DNA of 64,000 bases from Caenorhabditis remanei (lineage: Eukaryota > Nematoda > Chromadorea > Rhabditida > Rhabditidae): NCBI RefSeq assembly GCF_010183535.1, contig NC_071329.1, forward strand, positions 14,012,001 through 14,076,000, in the 5' to 3' direction. The notes beneath the pieces are model-generated. The model was not told the DNA's origin. It saw nothing but the letters and a program-made list of their open reading frames with translations, and did not search any database. Shown here one piece after another: positions 1-11,954 of this stretch (positions within the stretch are counted from its first letter, which is position 1; each line of letters starts with the position of its first letter). A program made the translations under genes and the position numbers.

Positions 1-2213
1 AAAACTAATTAATTGTCTGCCCAACTAACTGGTAAGAAATTCTGGTTTAGTTTACGTTTTCTCACAGTGGATACACCTAGAATCAAGACACAAAGAGGTC
101 AGAATGATCAGATCAGACTAGAGACGATCAAAAGATAAGGAATTTACAATCAAATATAGTTTTTTGAGATTGGATGGGGGCAATTATTGTCGAGTAAAAC
201 AGAAGAAAAACATGTGGGTGTAGACAGGTAGAGTGGCGCCAGATGGGTCAGAATTGATAAAACCTTATGATTTTTTGGATGAGTTTTTGAACAGTCAGGT
301 TCTGAATGCTCGAGGCCTGTAGATATAAAAATTTTTTTAACTTTTCGAGTTTCTATGGGATTTTCTGAAACCAAGTATCTTAAAATTACAGACTTGTAAA
401 AAATCGGGCCGGATTCAAAAATGGGTACCCATTTTTTGACAAAATTTTTCAAAATTTTTCGAAAATTCAGAGTAAAAGTGCATAAATTATCATACATATT
501 CGCCTTTTGATTGAATTTTTAATTTTTAGTCGAAAATGTGACTTTTTTTCGTAAAAAAATTCAAAAAATGTATTAGAACTCAAATTTTGGGGCCGAGAAT
601 AATCGTCGCGCATACTATTTTTGAGGCTTTCAAACCTTCTTTCAGTTTCGAGATGTTTGAGTAAGCATTTAAAAAAGGAAAACTCATAATTCTTGCAAAT
701 GTTCTATTTATTCTCATTTCCTGGATTGATGGCAATTAACTCTTTGTTCACAAACGAATAATTTCTACCTCGTGCAAGATTCAAAAGTCGCACAATCCAA
801 CGTCACGAACTAGTCAAAAAAAGAGTCTGGAAAAAGAAATTGCAGCTAATTTCTAATTTCTGATGTCAGTCTCAAGTTCAAGAGCAAAGGAGCATTCAAA
901 TAAAAAAGAAAAGTCAAACATATAGAATCAATGAATTGGCTCCAGAACATTTAAAGGAAAAGCAGACAGCTAAAATTGGAAAAAAAAACCGAAAAAGTCA
1001 AATTTTCGACTATCATTCAGAATTAGAAAAATCGGTTCATTTTTTGAAGTCGGGCCTGAAAAAACACGAAAAACGCCGAAATTCTGGCCGTATACCTTTC
1101 GAGTGATTATGAGACAAGCCAAGAATCAAGAAAGATCAAAAGAAGAACTACCGATGTAAACAGTCCAAAATCAAGTAAGAATCATAACACCAAAGACAAG
1201 TACATATCTTCACAAAAGGCAATATAGAGTCATACCACCTTCTCTCTTTCGTTTGCCAATCTAAAACCAGGTCTCTCTTCTCCTCCTCTCCAAAGTCCTC
1301 CTCCTCCTCATCTGTAAACTGAACTAATTTCCACCTCTATTTCTTCTACCTTCGTACTGTTTTACAGTTGATTCTATACTCAATTCCTCTCTTGATTACA
1401 GTTTGTTTGCTGTGTAAAAATACAGTATTCCCACTGGCAGAGATAATGTAAAAAGTACTGAAACAAGTACATACACAGGTCTAGGTACAAGTACCCTAAC
1501 TAGGATTGGTTGTAATTGAAGAGGACGGAATTTACTGTTCAGACTCCCACAAAAGTGATTTTAGAAAAAAAAAACTCAATACTAATGTCCTTAGACGGCC
1601 TGAATCAGAACCGCCTAATCAAAGATCTAAATGTAAACAAAACAAATCACACGATGAAGATCAAGATAACACACGTACACTACAATATCGAGAGTCAAGA
1701 CTACGATGATTATTGCTTATTGATCATTTGAAAATCAATGACTTTTTTAAGTGGAAAACATTTCTTGTTGTGCATCAACCGAACAAGATTTTATCCAGAC
1801 TGGCTACAAAATGTACGGAAACTATAAAACTTTGGGGATATGTCGATAGGATGAAAAAAAAATGTAAGTGCGCTCTCTTGCAAAATGATAAACTTGGAAA
1901 AGTGGTGCGGTAGAGCATGAATGCACTGAGGAGAACTGAACAGAAGCAAATTTGAAATTTGAAAGAAAAAAATAAAAGCATTTTAACCTGTTGAACAGAC
2001 TTCCCGATTCTTGGAAAAAATAGACAGACAGACATTAAAAATTTCAACAAAACAACTATTTGAAGATTTGAAGAACAAAAAAGTGGAAAATTTCTAATCA
2101 GCTTGCCACAGTTTTTACAACAGCGTTCTATGGAAATTCCGTAAAATGAATAGAAGCGGGAAAAAAGGGTTTCGCTGGAGCACGGTTGCGAAAACTGAGC
2201 CACTCCAATACGT
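1..2213. other. AT-rich non-coding stretch
   Basis: I see no supportable gene. Short open frames here have no homology I recognise and no splice-site framework. Positions about 405-560 and 985-1085 carry the dispersed repeat with words such as ATTCGAAAAT and GACTTTTTCG next to GGGCCGG (see 30425). The stretch could be an intron or flank of a gene lying to the left of the window. Confidence 0.5.
2107..2200. repeat. Degenerate partial copy of MITE family A
   Basis: The words CACAGTTTTTACAACAGCG and GGAGCACGGTTGCG face each other as weak inverted repeats. They resemble the arms of the intact copy immediately to the right at 2215-2338. Probably a decayed copy or a nested insertion. Confidence 0.4.
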
Positions 2214-2214
2214 A

Positions 2215-2338
2215 TTAGCTCGGCACAGTTCTTACAACCGCGCTCTACCGAAATCTCCTTGAGAAATGTCTCTTAATTTCGCACACAATTTTCTTGGGTT
2301 TCGGTAGAGCGCGGTTGTAAGAAGCGTGACGTGCTAAT
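2215..2338. mobile_element. MITE family A, copy 1 (palindromic)
   Basis: The element starts TTAGCTCGGCACAG and ends with the near-reverse complement GTGCTAA. Its arms contain CTTACAACCGCGCTCTACCG and CGGTAGAGCGCGGTTGTAAG. Six further copies of the same design lie in this window (11706, 28600, 37734, 44798, 51754, 57680). No coding capacity; it is either a non-autonomous DNA transposon or a hairpin satellite. Confidence 0.85.
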
Positions 2339-5020
2339 ACGTAGTTTACGTCGGTTTTTGTCCACAATTTTCAATGTTTCTATAAGAAAATTGTATTTCG
2401 AGCGTATCTTAAAAACGGTACTTTGACAAACATTACAAAATTCTACACTGGTGATTCCAAACTTTCAAAAAACTACAGTTGAAATGCTAAAAATTTTATT
2501 TTTCAACAAAAAATTGGGAATGTTCAAAACCATTCAAAAAACTCCTTTTCTAGAAAACGATTCCTCCCAAAAACTCAAAAGTCACGAGGTTGGTCTTCTC
2601 CTCTTTTTTCATAGAAAACAATTGAATTCCAACTATTTTCTTCCTTCTTTTTCTTTCTATTTTAATCATTTGTGTACTCGAACAATCATTTACAAAAAAT
2701 AGGTGATCAAGAGATGGCTGACATCATTTATAGTTTTTGTAGTTTTTTGGGTTCAGAAGATATCTCTTTTTGACATATCTCAATGAATAGAAGAGAAATC
2801 AGAGAAATCGAAATCTCGTTAGAAAAACCGATTTTGTCTCCGAAGTCGTCGTTCACGACGCCGGTGAAGATTCAGCCATTAGAGGAGGTCATCACCCTTT
2901 TTCGGACAAAACGGACGAGAAGCGAAATAGTTTGTGGGATCAGAGAGACGCAGACAGCGAGAGGTCACACAGGCAAAAGTCGTTTCGGGTGTTTTCGGGA
3001 CGAGAATTCTATTCTGATGATGTTGAAAAGAAACCGAACTGGGAGAGAGGAAACGAATGAAACTTGAATGGAAATCAGAGACAGGTGGAAGAAGAAATAC
3101 GGTGGAAAAGATAGAAAAGGGGCGTGGCTCCGGGGGGGGAGAAAGAGAAATCAGGGAGAGTGGGATTATTTTGAAGAAAAAACTCATCTGATACAAAAAG
3201 AGCTCGGTTGGCTAAACTAGATTGAGATGGAACTTTTCGAGCTCGGCCGTCTAGAACGGTAAAAATTTTTAGATTGCAAAGTTTCGGGAATTTTATTTAT
3301 GACTCCCTGAGAGACTCGCAAAGTAAATCATTTTCTATCAGTATTTATGAGACAGAAAAAGTGAATATTGGTGAGAAATTGACCTTTTTGATACAGAAAA
3401 CACGATTTTCAAAAAAAAAAGAGTATAGCTTTTTGGGAGAAAACATTTTCTAATAAAAATTGCACATTATGTACTTGAGGATGCTCTAAAACTGTTCAAA
3501 ATTTTAGGAAAGGAAATATAAGCTGTAATGGCTGAAAATTTTATAAAATTGTTTTCTGAAAATCGGTTTTTCAGTATCAAAACGTCAATTTCTCACCAAT
3601 ATTCACGCTTTTTAGCTCGGTCGATAGAAAATTTTTTTTTTTACAATTCTGATGGATGGGACCTTTTTTCATCCATTGCGACGTCTGAAAACCTGAAAAT
3701 ACTGGTTTTCAGTGCAAAAAATAAAATAATTGAATTAAAACGTGACAAAAATAGGCTTCACGTTTCTTGCAGTTCTTTTTCGGAGTGTGAGAGACCGTGA
3801 TCTATGAGTTAATTCTACAACAAAACAACTGCCTAGCTCTTGAATTTTGACTAAAAACCAGACTTGTCACGCCCGTTTTGAACCGAATTTTTGAATTTTT
3901 TTTTTGAAAAAGTCAAGTTTTCGATTAAAAATATAAAATTCAATCAAAAAGTGAATCTTTATGATGATTTAAGCACTTTTACTCTGAATTTTCGAAAAAT
4001 TCGAAAAAAATTGTTAAAAAATGAGCACCCGATTTTTGGCAAGTCTGCTAAAAACTATTATTCCTAATTCTTTTTCTGTAAACTCCCATTTCCAAAACAT
4101 GAGTTCCTTCTACCAACCAAAAAGATCAAAATCACACCTATATTTCTGCATGTTCTCAAAAAATCGTTTTGCCAAAATGTTTACGTAGATTTCTGTGTTC
4201 GATAAGAATCGGTGTGAATTCGCCTTCTGTTTGTTTTTAAGGGCGAAATCGAACGTTCTCTTCGCTAATTTTCAAGTAAAAAAGGTGTTCAAGTGTTATT
4301 AGAAATAGATGAAACACTGATTTGGGTACGGTAGTTTTAATTAAATATTGAAGAGAATGGAACGAAATAAATCAAACATTTCCAATAAGTTCTTGACGAC
4401 AAAAAACTGCAAACAATGATTTTTGCCATAAGAGAAAAAACACAATAAACAACAAACAGAGGGAGGTATTCAGAATATTTTGCATTCGGAATCAAAACAG
4501 AAGTTTAGGCAAATATTTTGGAAAAGAGGGAAACATATGGGAAAAATGGAAACAGATGACCGGAAATGCGGAACGAAAGAAACGAATGAAACAAAAATAA
4601 TCCGAAATAAAAACTCAGACCGGATCTCTTCGAACTCAAAAAAAACCACCAATCTAAATAACTTGAAGCTTCTTCTTTGAAGAGAAGCCACTGGGGATCT
4701 AGACGATATAGAAGAGAAAAGGGACAATTCAAATCCGCAAATGACCGCCGCCCGTCGGCTTCACGACACCCTTCGATGAAGAAAAAAAAACCAGAGTGAT
4801 TTCCATCTCACGTCATTTCGATGCTTCAGCTTTTTGGCTGTAGGGGAACTGGTCTCTCCACTGAAGAAATAAGAAGAAGATGGCATGAACACACACACAT
4901 TTGCCTTTCGAGTGTCATCCGATGAATTTGTCTTTGATTACCTCAATAATTGCTCAATCTCACTCAGGTGGTCGGGAACATCTCGGACAAAAAATATGAA
5001 TGGGTGAGAAAAAAGGAAAC
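2339..5020. other. Non-coding stretch before tRNA-Leu
   Basis: No gene is supportable. Positions 2783-3196 are less AT-rich and open on both strands, but both translations are low-complexity and I recognise neither. Positions 3880-4040 carry the dispersed GACTTTTTCG/ATTCGAAAAAT repeat. The GC-richer patch at 4735-4790 (CCGCCGCCCGTCGG) could be a promoter-type island or an exon of a gene I cannot follow. Confidence 0.45.
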
Positions 5021-5102
5021 TGAAGAGAGTGGGATTCGAACCCACGCCCCCGAAGGGACTGGTGCCTTAAACCAGCGCCTTGGACCGCTCGGCCATCTCT
5101 CC
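5021..5102 (-). tRNA. tRNA-Leu (anticodon AAG)
   Basis: Read on the minus strand, an 82-nt cloverleaf begins GGAGAGATGGCCGAGCGG and closes with TCTCTTC plus discriminator A, giving a 7-bp acceptor stem with one G-T pair. The anticodon stem CTGGT/ACCAG encloses the loop TTAAGGC, so the anticodon is AAG, reading CUU leucine. The variable arm (TCCCTTCGGGGG) is long, as expected for a class II leucine tRNA. The T arm is GTGGGTTCGAATCCCAC. The A and B boxes are intact and a run of Ts follows as pol III terminator. Its sequence is identical to the copy at 39664-39745 on the opposite strand. No intron and no encoded CCA. Confidence 0.97.
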
Positions 5103-6746
5103 GCCGGGAAATTCACAGTCAACAGAGCGTATAGATGACAGGTGACCGGAATAGAATCTAGGTTGTTAGAGAGAGAAAAATGAGAAAAAAAAGAAGGTGA
5201 AATGATAAGAGTTATAATGAAATAATAAAAAACTCTGGAAAGTGCTTGAAAAAGTTTCCGGACACCAAGAAAACAGTACCAGTCTAAAGATCAGATGCAA
5301 ATTTCCCACTAAAAAGTTTGAATAAACATGTACATATGTACATATCTATGACGAGAGGCGGAGGAGGCGATTTATCCGTACGGATCAATTGAAAATCGGG
5401 GGCAAAGTGTCACACAGACGTATATCCAGAAGGCTAAAGGGAGATTTCGGAAGCAGCGGAAAATTGGCATTGTCATCGGAGACGACGCGTGACGCGGTAT
5501 TCTGATGAAGAGAGAGAAAGTGGGCGAGAAGCAAAAATGTAGGTGTGATTTATTTCACTTTTCTCCGGTCAGTTTATGGAAAATAGGGAGTTGTTTGGAT
5601 GGAGAGATAACATGGGAGGTTTGGGAGGTGAAATTGGTGCATCGGCTAGAAAAAAATTTGAAAAAAAAACATTTTTTTGCTAGTTTTTGCAAGTTTTTTG
5701 ATTTTGACACCTTCTATCTGGAAGAGAGGGAAGCTTCAGAAGACGTCAGTGACGTCCTCTTGGAGATTTTTTGGATTTTGGGGTACTGAAACTGAATCCA
5801 GGATCTCACATCTCTGGGTTACTGTAACTATATCCAGAATCTCAGACCTTGGTGGTACTGTAGCAGGATCTAGGATCGTGAGTTACTTTAGCCGGATTCT
5901 GGATCTGGATTTATGTAATCAGATCCTAGTGTGCTGTACCGTATGATCCTAAGTACAGGAACCCAGGATCAAAAAATGGTTACTGTAGTTCAGTTACAAC
6001 CCCCCTCAGAGGTTCCAATATGGTGCATCTTCTGAAAATTGATCAGTTTTTGGCAAAATAGAACAAAAAATGATCGTAATGTTTTTTTTACGAATTGCAC
6101 GTTACAACTCGTTTTGTTAAAACTTCTGAATTCTCCTTATTATTCATGAATTCCAGAATTCCTTCTCCCCCTCCATACCTGTAATAATACTTATGAGTAT
6201 AACCCATTTACCACATCTCATTTCCTTTCCAAAAAGTACAAGAATCAATGACAATTCCCTTCATTTTTCTTTCTTCTTTCATTTCATTCCAGGTACAAAT
6301 TAAATGTGAATGTGAACATGCGAATTAGCATGTCATTTCACTCACATTACAAAGCGAAACTTTCCTTTTTTGGTCTCATTCTCTGTAAAGAAGAAATAGA
6401 AGACGATCATAAACAATCTCATCAGTGAATCTGAACTGTATTAATGAGATGAACACTTTGTTTGCAAGAATAATTAGGGAACAGCATGTATAATGATGAT
6501 TTAAAGAGGGGAAAATATATTCAGAATGTTTAGAAGACGAGGGGTGAATTCGAAAAGTTGGGTTACAGTAATCGGAAGAGACACTGGCATAAGAAGAACA
6601 TAAACCAGCAGCAAACATTTCGATACCCTGAATTTTTGTCATGGTTTTGAGTTCTCAAAAGAAAATGGAATAAGTCTAAAAAGTCTTGCTGGAAAGTTCC
6701 TGTTCAATATCACCTATTGAGATGAGACATACGGCCCGATGATAGC
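5103..6746. other. Non-coding stretch with degenerate short repeats
   Basis: No gene is supportable. About 5780-5960 holds degenerate repeats built from GTTACTGTA and GGATCT/CCAGGATC words, 35-50 bp apart. The rest is AT-rich with pyrimidine tracts. Confidence 0.45.
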
Positions 6747-6909
6747 TACCAATGCAGCCGCGATCTATTAACATAAAATGGTACAGTTTTTTGCATCATG
6801 GGTTAATATTAGTACTTATGTGCATACTGTACCGGCTATTAGAATTCTAATGTTCACCGTGACGCAAAAAATGTACCTTTCATGTTAATAGATCGCGGCT
6901 GCATTGGTG
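6747..6909. mobile_element. MITE family E, copy 1 (palindromic)
   Basis: The left arm ACCAATGCAGCCGCGATCTA is matched at the right by TAGATCGCGGCTGCATTGGT as an almost perfect terminal inverted repeat continuing to TTAACAT/ATGTTAA. The interior contains ATGCATACTG-like and TGACGCAAAAAATG words that recur in a partial copy at 57976-58100. No coding capacity. Confidence 0.8.
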
Positions 6910-7063
6910 CCTTTTCCTCATCGTGATACGGTTAGACGGTACCAATACATAACCGGGTGAGATTGCGGAGCAGACACAGACGATGACGAACAGTACATTT
7001 CAATCGAGGCTCAGTGCTTCATCGTTCTCAAACTATACCGGTAACAGATTCTTACTCACTAGA

Positions 7064-7284
7064 GAAGGATCCCGAGTGACCCTGAAGTTAAAGGACGTGA
7101 CCTATCTCCTTAGAAACCTGAGAAAACGCTGATTCCAAATATATATTCAGTTTTTGCCCTCGAGGTCTGGCGTTCGAGAAAAACGAGGTAAAAATGAAAT
7201 ATAGATTTGAAATCAGCGTTTTCTCAGCTATCTAATGATATATATCACGTTTCATATCTTCACGGTCCCTCGGAGGCCTTCCCA
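7064..7284. mobile_element. MITE family D, copy 1 (palindromic)
   Basis: The arms contain AACGCTGATTCCAAAT and, inverted, ATTTGAAATCAGCGTT, outside a centre of GGTCTGGCGTTCGAGAAA. Outer ends read GATCCCGAGTGACC and GGTCCCTCGGAGG. The same design with a longer centre recurs at 32216-32545. Confidence 0.75.
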
Positions 7285-7897
7285 TAGTACGGTAGCTTTC
7301 TTCAACAATCCTCCGAGATAGTTTGTACTTTTAGTCAATCCAATGAGAATAAGAAAATTCATATCTCTCTCTAAAAAAAGTCTATATAAGTGCGAAAAAT
7401 GCAATCCGTGGTGGCGGTCAAATTAATTGTGGAAACTGGGTTTCCTCCTTCCTTTCGTCACCCTCTTGTCGTCGTCACTGAACACGTCAGACTCCGACCG
7501 AAAAAACCCGACGCGGATCGAGTTTCCGCGTCGACGGAGAAATACTAGACAAATTTGCAAGAAGAGGTTGAATGTGATGGGGTGGACACCAACTTTTTGA
7601 CCGGTTAATGGCAGAAAGTAGGTTGACCGGATGACGTAGGTCGGGATCGGAAAGATGACTTCATTGAATTACGGTAGTCATTTTGCTCGAAGCCGTGTTG
7701 CTTGGAAACTCTTCTCTGACAGAATACAGCTATACACTTTGTTCCCAAACTTTAGTCTAAATGTCATCACTTTTTCAAAAAAATAAAAAGCCTGTGAATT
7801 GAAACCTAGCAGCTCCCTGACAACATCATGGCTTTTCTCTCCCCGCCGAGCTAGTTTTCACACTTTCAAACAACTTTATACTCTCCCAACTCGTTCG
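7285..7897 (+). promoter_or_regulatory. Upstream region of the lectin-like gene
   Basis: Between repeat family D and the start codon at 7898 lies non-coding DNA, with a GC-richer patch around 7450-7540 (CCGACGCGGATCGAG). It probably includes the promoter and 5' leader of the next gene, inferred only from position. No defined motif is claimed. Confidence 0.3.
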
Positions 7898-9355
7898 ATG
7901 AAGCTTGCTATCTTACTCATTTTCTTCTTTATCGGACCGGGAGTGATCTCTCAAGACGAAGCGTCGATGGTTGAGATATATGCAAAAGTGGCATCTGAAG
8001 TTCCATCAACTCGAGGATCTCTGATTCCTCCAGCGACTTGTGTAACTAACTGTTTGAACAACACCTACTGTATTTTGGCGTATATGGATACAGAGGGATA
8101 CTGTTTGAACTATAATTACTCTGACTTCAACACGACTTTTGAAATTGTGACAACCTTGAATACTGATGGATTTTCAGTTGCAGTCAAAGTGAGTAGGAGC
8201 CTTAAAGGTTTAGTGTGGTCAGTTATGATGTTTTCACAATATACTGTATGCATTTCGACGAGTTCATTTTTATACTTCAAGAATTTTTTAATTCGGTACA
8301 CAAACGCGCTGAAAGCGAGCGCCGGAAAGTTAGATCAGTGATAAAGTTTTAGAAATTTCATTTTGGTAAAAATGATTTTTTTAAAGTGTTTTTCTATTAA
8401 TATTTGTTGTATTATACCTAATTTATTGAAGAATACAAGAAAAATGATCGAAAACACCGTCAACATTCAAAAAAGCAACTTTACCGAAGTGAAATTTCTA
8501 GAACTTTCTCACTGACCTAAATTTCCGGCGCTCGGTCTCAGCGTGTTCCTAATTTAAAAAAAATCTTGAAGTATGAAAATGAATTCGTCAAATAGCATAT
8601 ATTATGATATGAAAATATCATAACTGCCCACAATACACCTTTAAGAATTCCCAAGTCGATTGCATTTCAGATCAACAAAGTTACATGCCCAAAATCGTAC
8701 ACTGAGCTAGAATTCACTTATGTGGACAGCAGAAATGACGTTAATTACCCTTTCCAATGGACCAAAACTGAGACAGGATGGACTCTGCTCAACCCTTGTC
8801 CAGAACCAGGGAAAATATTTAGAAGATCTGAAACAGTTGTTGTTTGTCTCCAAATCTATTCACTAACTGGAAAAATTCAATCGGAAGCAAGCGCCTTCTG
8901 CGAATCGCAAGGAAAGAAAATGAGCGGAATTGCAAATGCAAATGAGAAATCTGTTTTAACAAACGGTAATACAGCTCAATGAATTCAGTCATGGGAGACA
9001 TGGTTTCAGGACCTGCTGGGACTATGTGGGTGGATGGAACAACTACTTGCCAATCGAAATGCAAGGTTTGTGAGTTTGAAAGGCTAGAATGACTCTGTCG
9101 GTTAATCGCTTCAATTGGGTTGATTGAGCTTCACTTTTCAGGCAGCAGATTACACATTTACTGACGGATATACAAATACCACGGAAATGGATCCTAATCA
9201 GAATGGACAGTGAGTGCTACACTTAAATTAATAACTATTAGGTCTTTTGCAGGGTTAGAGCATACTGTCTAACCATTGGTGCAGGATCATTTTGGGTTCA
9301 AGACTGTTCAAACACTGATTCTATTGGAGTCGTGTGTGGATCTCGACTGCCGTAG
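7898..9355 (+). pseudogene. Secreted PAN_3 (CW) + C-type-lectin-like protein, frameshifted
   Basis: Exons 7898-8188, 8671-9065, 9142-9209 and 9253-9355. The start is chosen because it gives a signal peptide (MKLAILLIFFFIGPGVISQ). Next comes a PAN_3/CW-type domain with cysteines in CVTNC, YCILAYM and YCLNY, then a C-type-lectin-like domain: AFCESQGKKMSGIANANEK, MWVDGTTTC and the closing DCSNTDSIGVVC. This architecture is common among secreted nematode lectin-like (clec) proteins, often linked to gut and immune responses. The second exon breaks: after LTNGNTAQ the frame hits TGA at 8980, while the lectin domain resumes as NSVMGDMVSG one frame over, as if one base were missing near 8975-8979. 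The remaining 3' exons and splice sites are intact. It is either a recent pseudogene or carries a sequencing error. The AATAAA at 9855 lies 500 bp downstream, past a palindromic repeat. Confidence 0.75.
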
Positions 9356-9368
9356 CTGCAGTTCCTCA

Positions 9369-9830
9369 CAAGGGAAATCTTTGGAAACGCGGCATTCAAA
9401 CTATCTATAACTTTGGTGATAGGTGCTTTCGACTACGGGGAGTCCTTTTTTTTCTGCAGCCGAAACCAGCTGAACGTCTCTGTGGGCCGAGTTATGAGCT
9501 CTCAAACATTTTAAAAGGTTATGCTTTTGTTTTTTTCACATGGAACATCAAGTTGGCCGCACATACCGCACCGCGCGGTTCCGAATGTGTTCCCCAGTGG
9601 TTCCCCTGTGCTCGTACGTTAAAAAAGATAACATCTTTGAGTCTACTATTTGCCTGTTCGGAATTCAATGTGAAAAATCATAACCATTTCAAAAGTTTGA
9701 GAGCTCATAACTCGTCTCGCAGAGACATTTCGCCGGTTTTGATGGCAGAAAAGGACTTCCCGTAGTCGAAAGTACCTATGACCAAGTTTATAGATCGTTT
9801 TAAAGCCGCGTCTCCAAAGACTTCCCTTGT
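9369..9830. mobile_element. Palindromic element H in the 3' region of the lectin-like gene
   Basis: Terminal inverted repeats of roughly 130 bp: ACAAGGGAAATCTTTGGAAA at the left and TCTCCAAAGACTTCCCTTGT at the right, with inner matches such as CTTTCGACTACGGGGAGTCC against the inverted GGACTTCCCGTAGTCGAAAG. The interior has no transposase. It starts 14 bp after the stop codon at 9355 and ends just before AATAAA at 9855, so it probably sits inside the 3' UTR. Confidence 0.8.
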
Positions 9831-9901
9831 CAGTTCACATTTTGGGAATCGTCTAATAAACTATATTGTAAATCCAATAGAATAAGAAAGATATACAGAA
9901 T

Positions 9902-11405
9902 TTATTTACAATCGAAATGTTTCTTAATAATCTCAGCAGTTTTATCATATTCCTCAATCGCCTTCTTCCCACATACTGCTTCCATCACTGTCTTTGTACA
10001 ATCCTTCAATTTCGAATATCTCTCACAAGTCTCCTCTTTTTTCGATCCAACAATATTGTGGTCTTTAAGGCAAGGGAATTTCGCAGACGACGGTTTGTCG
10101 AGCATCATTTTCCGTTTGCACATGAAGAACTCGGTGCTGTATAACTCGAACCAATCCTTCTTGCTCTTGAAGATCAGCCGGTGGATGTCGTTGTAGGAGC
10201 AGGATTTTGCGATGCATTTCTGGAATATCTCAAGTGATACAATCAATATTAAAACTTTGCAAATCGAAACGGGGCGACATGGGCCGGCACGTAACTCGCT
10301 AGCAATATTAAGAGCTCGAAAATATACCAAAATGTAGATCTCAGCGACGATTTTGACAGTATGTCCGTGACCTACTACGGGCCGGATGGTGGGTCGTTAA
10401 TGTGCCGCGGGCCGGGCTAGAAAGGCCTTTTTGGCACTTTCTCTCCGTCCGCGCACATTATCGAATAAGCATCCAGGTCGTAGTAGATCAAGGATATATG
10501 TAGAACTCGGCGAGATCTACATTTTGGTATATTTTTCAGCCCATAATATTGCGTTTAAAGCAAGCTACGCGTCGGCCCGTGTCGACGCGGTTTGCAACTA
10601 TAGATCCACTGACCTCAGCATCCTCAAACAGCTGCAAGAAGGATACCAAATCTGTATCATTAGTTTGTGTTGTGTCGACCCAGTTGATCTCATTCTCTTT
10701 CGCTGTTATAGCATCTTCCAGTGCTTCACATTGAAGTTTGTTGAACGAATGGAACAGGCGGTTACAGTTGTCTTTGAAGCCTAATGGCAGAGTAGTCAAA
10801 ACATTGATGAGGTTATCATAGTTGAAGTTCGAACTCAGAATTGCTACAGTTTCAGCAGAGCACTCTTTTCCTATCACTTCAAAGAAACAGAACCTTCCCA
10901 GGGTGTACGAAACACGACGTTTTGGCAGATCTTCCTGAAAAATCAAACAAGTTTTTCCTAAAAATTATACAAAATCTTACTGTCAAGTAGTCCTTATTGG
11001 CTGTACAATTGTACTTTTCATGATAAACTGCTGAATAAAATTTCTTCAAACACGGTTGCACATTTCCAGTCATTAACTCCAAATGCTCACAGGCATCTCG
11101 CATACTTTCATATGTATGCTTTCCCTTTGGACACGTGGCAGCTTTAAAACATTTCTGGAATTAAAAAAAATTGAAACTCAGAACCGAAACACAGAACTCA
11201 CTTTTATATCTGCACACAAATCATTCATTTTTTTCAGAACCTCCGCTTTTGGTTTGACTGATTCATGTGCTCGAATAATTGGCCCGATTTCAGCCACAAG
11301 CATCAAGCATTTGTCAGAATCACATGAATCGGATGTGGAGTTTTGAGAGCTCACTGAGCTCAGAAATAGTGTAAAAATAATGGAGAAGATCCATCGATTT
11401 TTCAT
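9902..11405 (-). CDS. DUF19 (T20D4.11-like) secreted cysteine-rich protein
   Basis: Four exons on the minus strand: 11405-11202, 11154-10981, 10934-10614 and 10219-9902, all joined in phase 0, giving 338 residues. The N-terminus MKNRWIFSIIFTLFLSSVSS is a signal peptide. Evenly spaced cysteines follow in DSCDSDKC, KCFKAATC, DACEHLEL, CLKKFY, KYNC, GRFCFF, KEC, DNCNRLF and LQCEAL, and in the last exon KSCSYN, FMCKRK, FPCL, ETCERY, DCTKTV, AVCGKK and FDC. This is the pattern of nematode DUF19 proteins, whose function is unknown. The same exon structure is seen in the neighbour at 12636-13789. Intron 3 carries a family C palindrome. The stop overlaps a minus-strand AATAAA, and the gene converges on the lectin-like gene. 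The gene appears intact. Confidence 0.85.
10275..10586. mobile_element. Palindromic repeat family C, copy 1 (intronic)
   Basis: Left arm words CCAAAATGTAGATCTC and GACCTACTACGGGCC return inverted at the right as GAGATCTACATTTTGG and TCGTAGTAGATC. The ends are GC-rich (GGGCCGGCACGTAA against CTACGCGTCGGCCC). The element occupies most of intron 3 of the DUF19 gene on the minus strand and touches its exon 4 end only from outside the splice site. Other copies are at 11955 and 43590. Confidence 0.75.
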
Positions 11406-11705
11406 ATCTGGAATTCAAACTTTCCTTTTTGAAAAATGATAAAAATCTTTGAAATCTTCAAAGAAATAAATTAGAAACAACGAGGAGATAAAAATAAGAT
11501 TTATAAAACTGAGAATATCTGTTTCTTCATTAAAACAAATTGACACACCAACTGCTGGCTTTTTGATGGAAGCAGCCTCGGTCTCTCTGAATCAATCGAA
11601 GGGAGGATCGAAAAAACGTGACATGTGCTCTTTGATTTTGTTTTTTTTGTATTGGATGGGAGTGGTTGTTCAGTACACAAGAAGAGGAAACATGTGGAAT
11701 AATTA
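11406..11705. other. Short upstream interval of the minus-strand DUF19 gene
   Basis: AT-rich DNA between the DUF19 start codon at 11405 and a family A repeat. It should hold the promoter and 5' leader of that gene. I can point to no motif. Confidence 0.3.
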
Positions 11706-11845
11706 TTAACTCGGCACAGCTCTTACAACTGCGCTCCACCCAAATGCCCTTAAAAATGTCTCTTTTTCTCTGCGCCTCTCAATTTCGCTCACAATTTTCT
11801 TCGGTTCCGGTAGAGCGCGGTTGTAAAAATCGTGCAGTGCTAATA
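11706..11845. mobile_element. MITE family A, copy 2
   Basis: Begins TTAACTCGGCACAGCTCTTA and ends CAGTGCTAATA. The arms TTACAACTGCGCTCCACC and GGTAGAGCGCGGTTGTAA are inverted, with the conserved CTCAATTTCGC and CACAATTTTCTTCGG core. Confidence 0.85.
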
Positions 11846-11954
11846 GGTTGCCTGAAAGCATGAAGACCACCTGAGAATGTTCATTTCACAGGTTTTCAAA
11901 AATTATCGTTTTGAATCGTACTCTGTTTTTAATTGTAAATTTTTAAGCATACTT

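Noticed and set aside
2783..3196. Overlapping open frames on both strands
   Set aside because: Low-complexity translations, no signal peptide, no domain and no splice sites linking to anything else.
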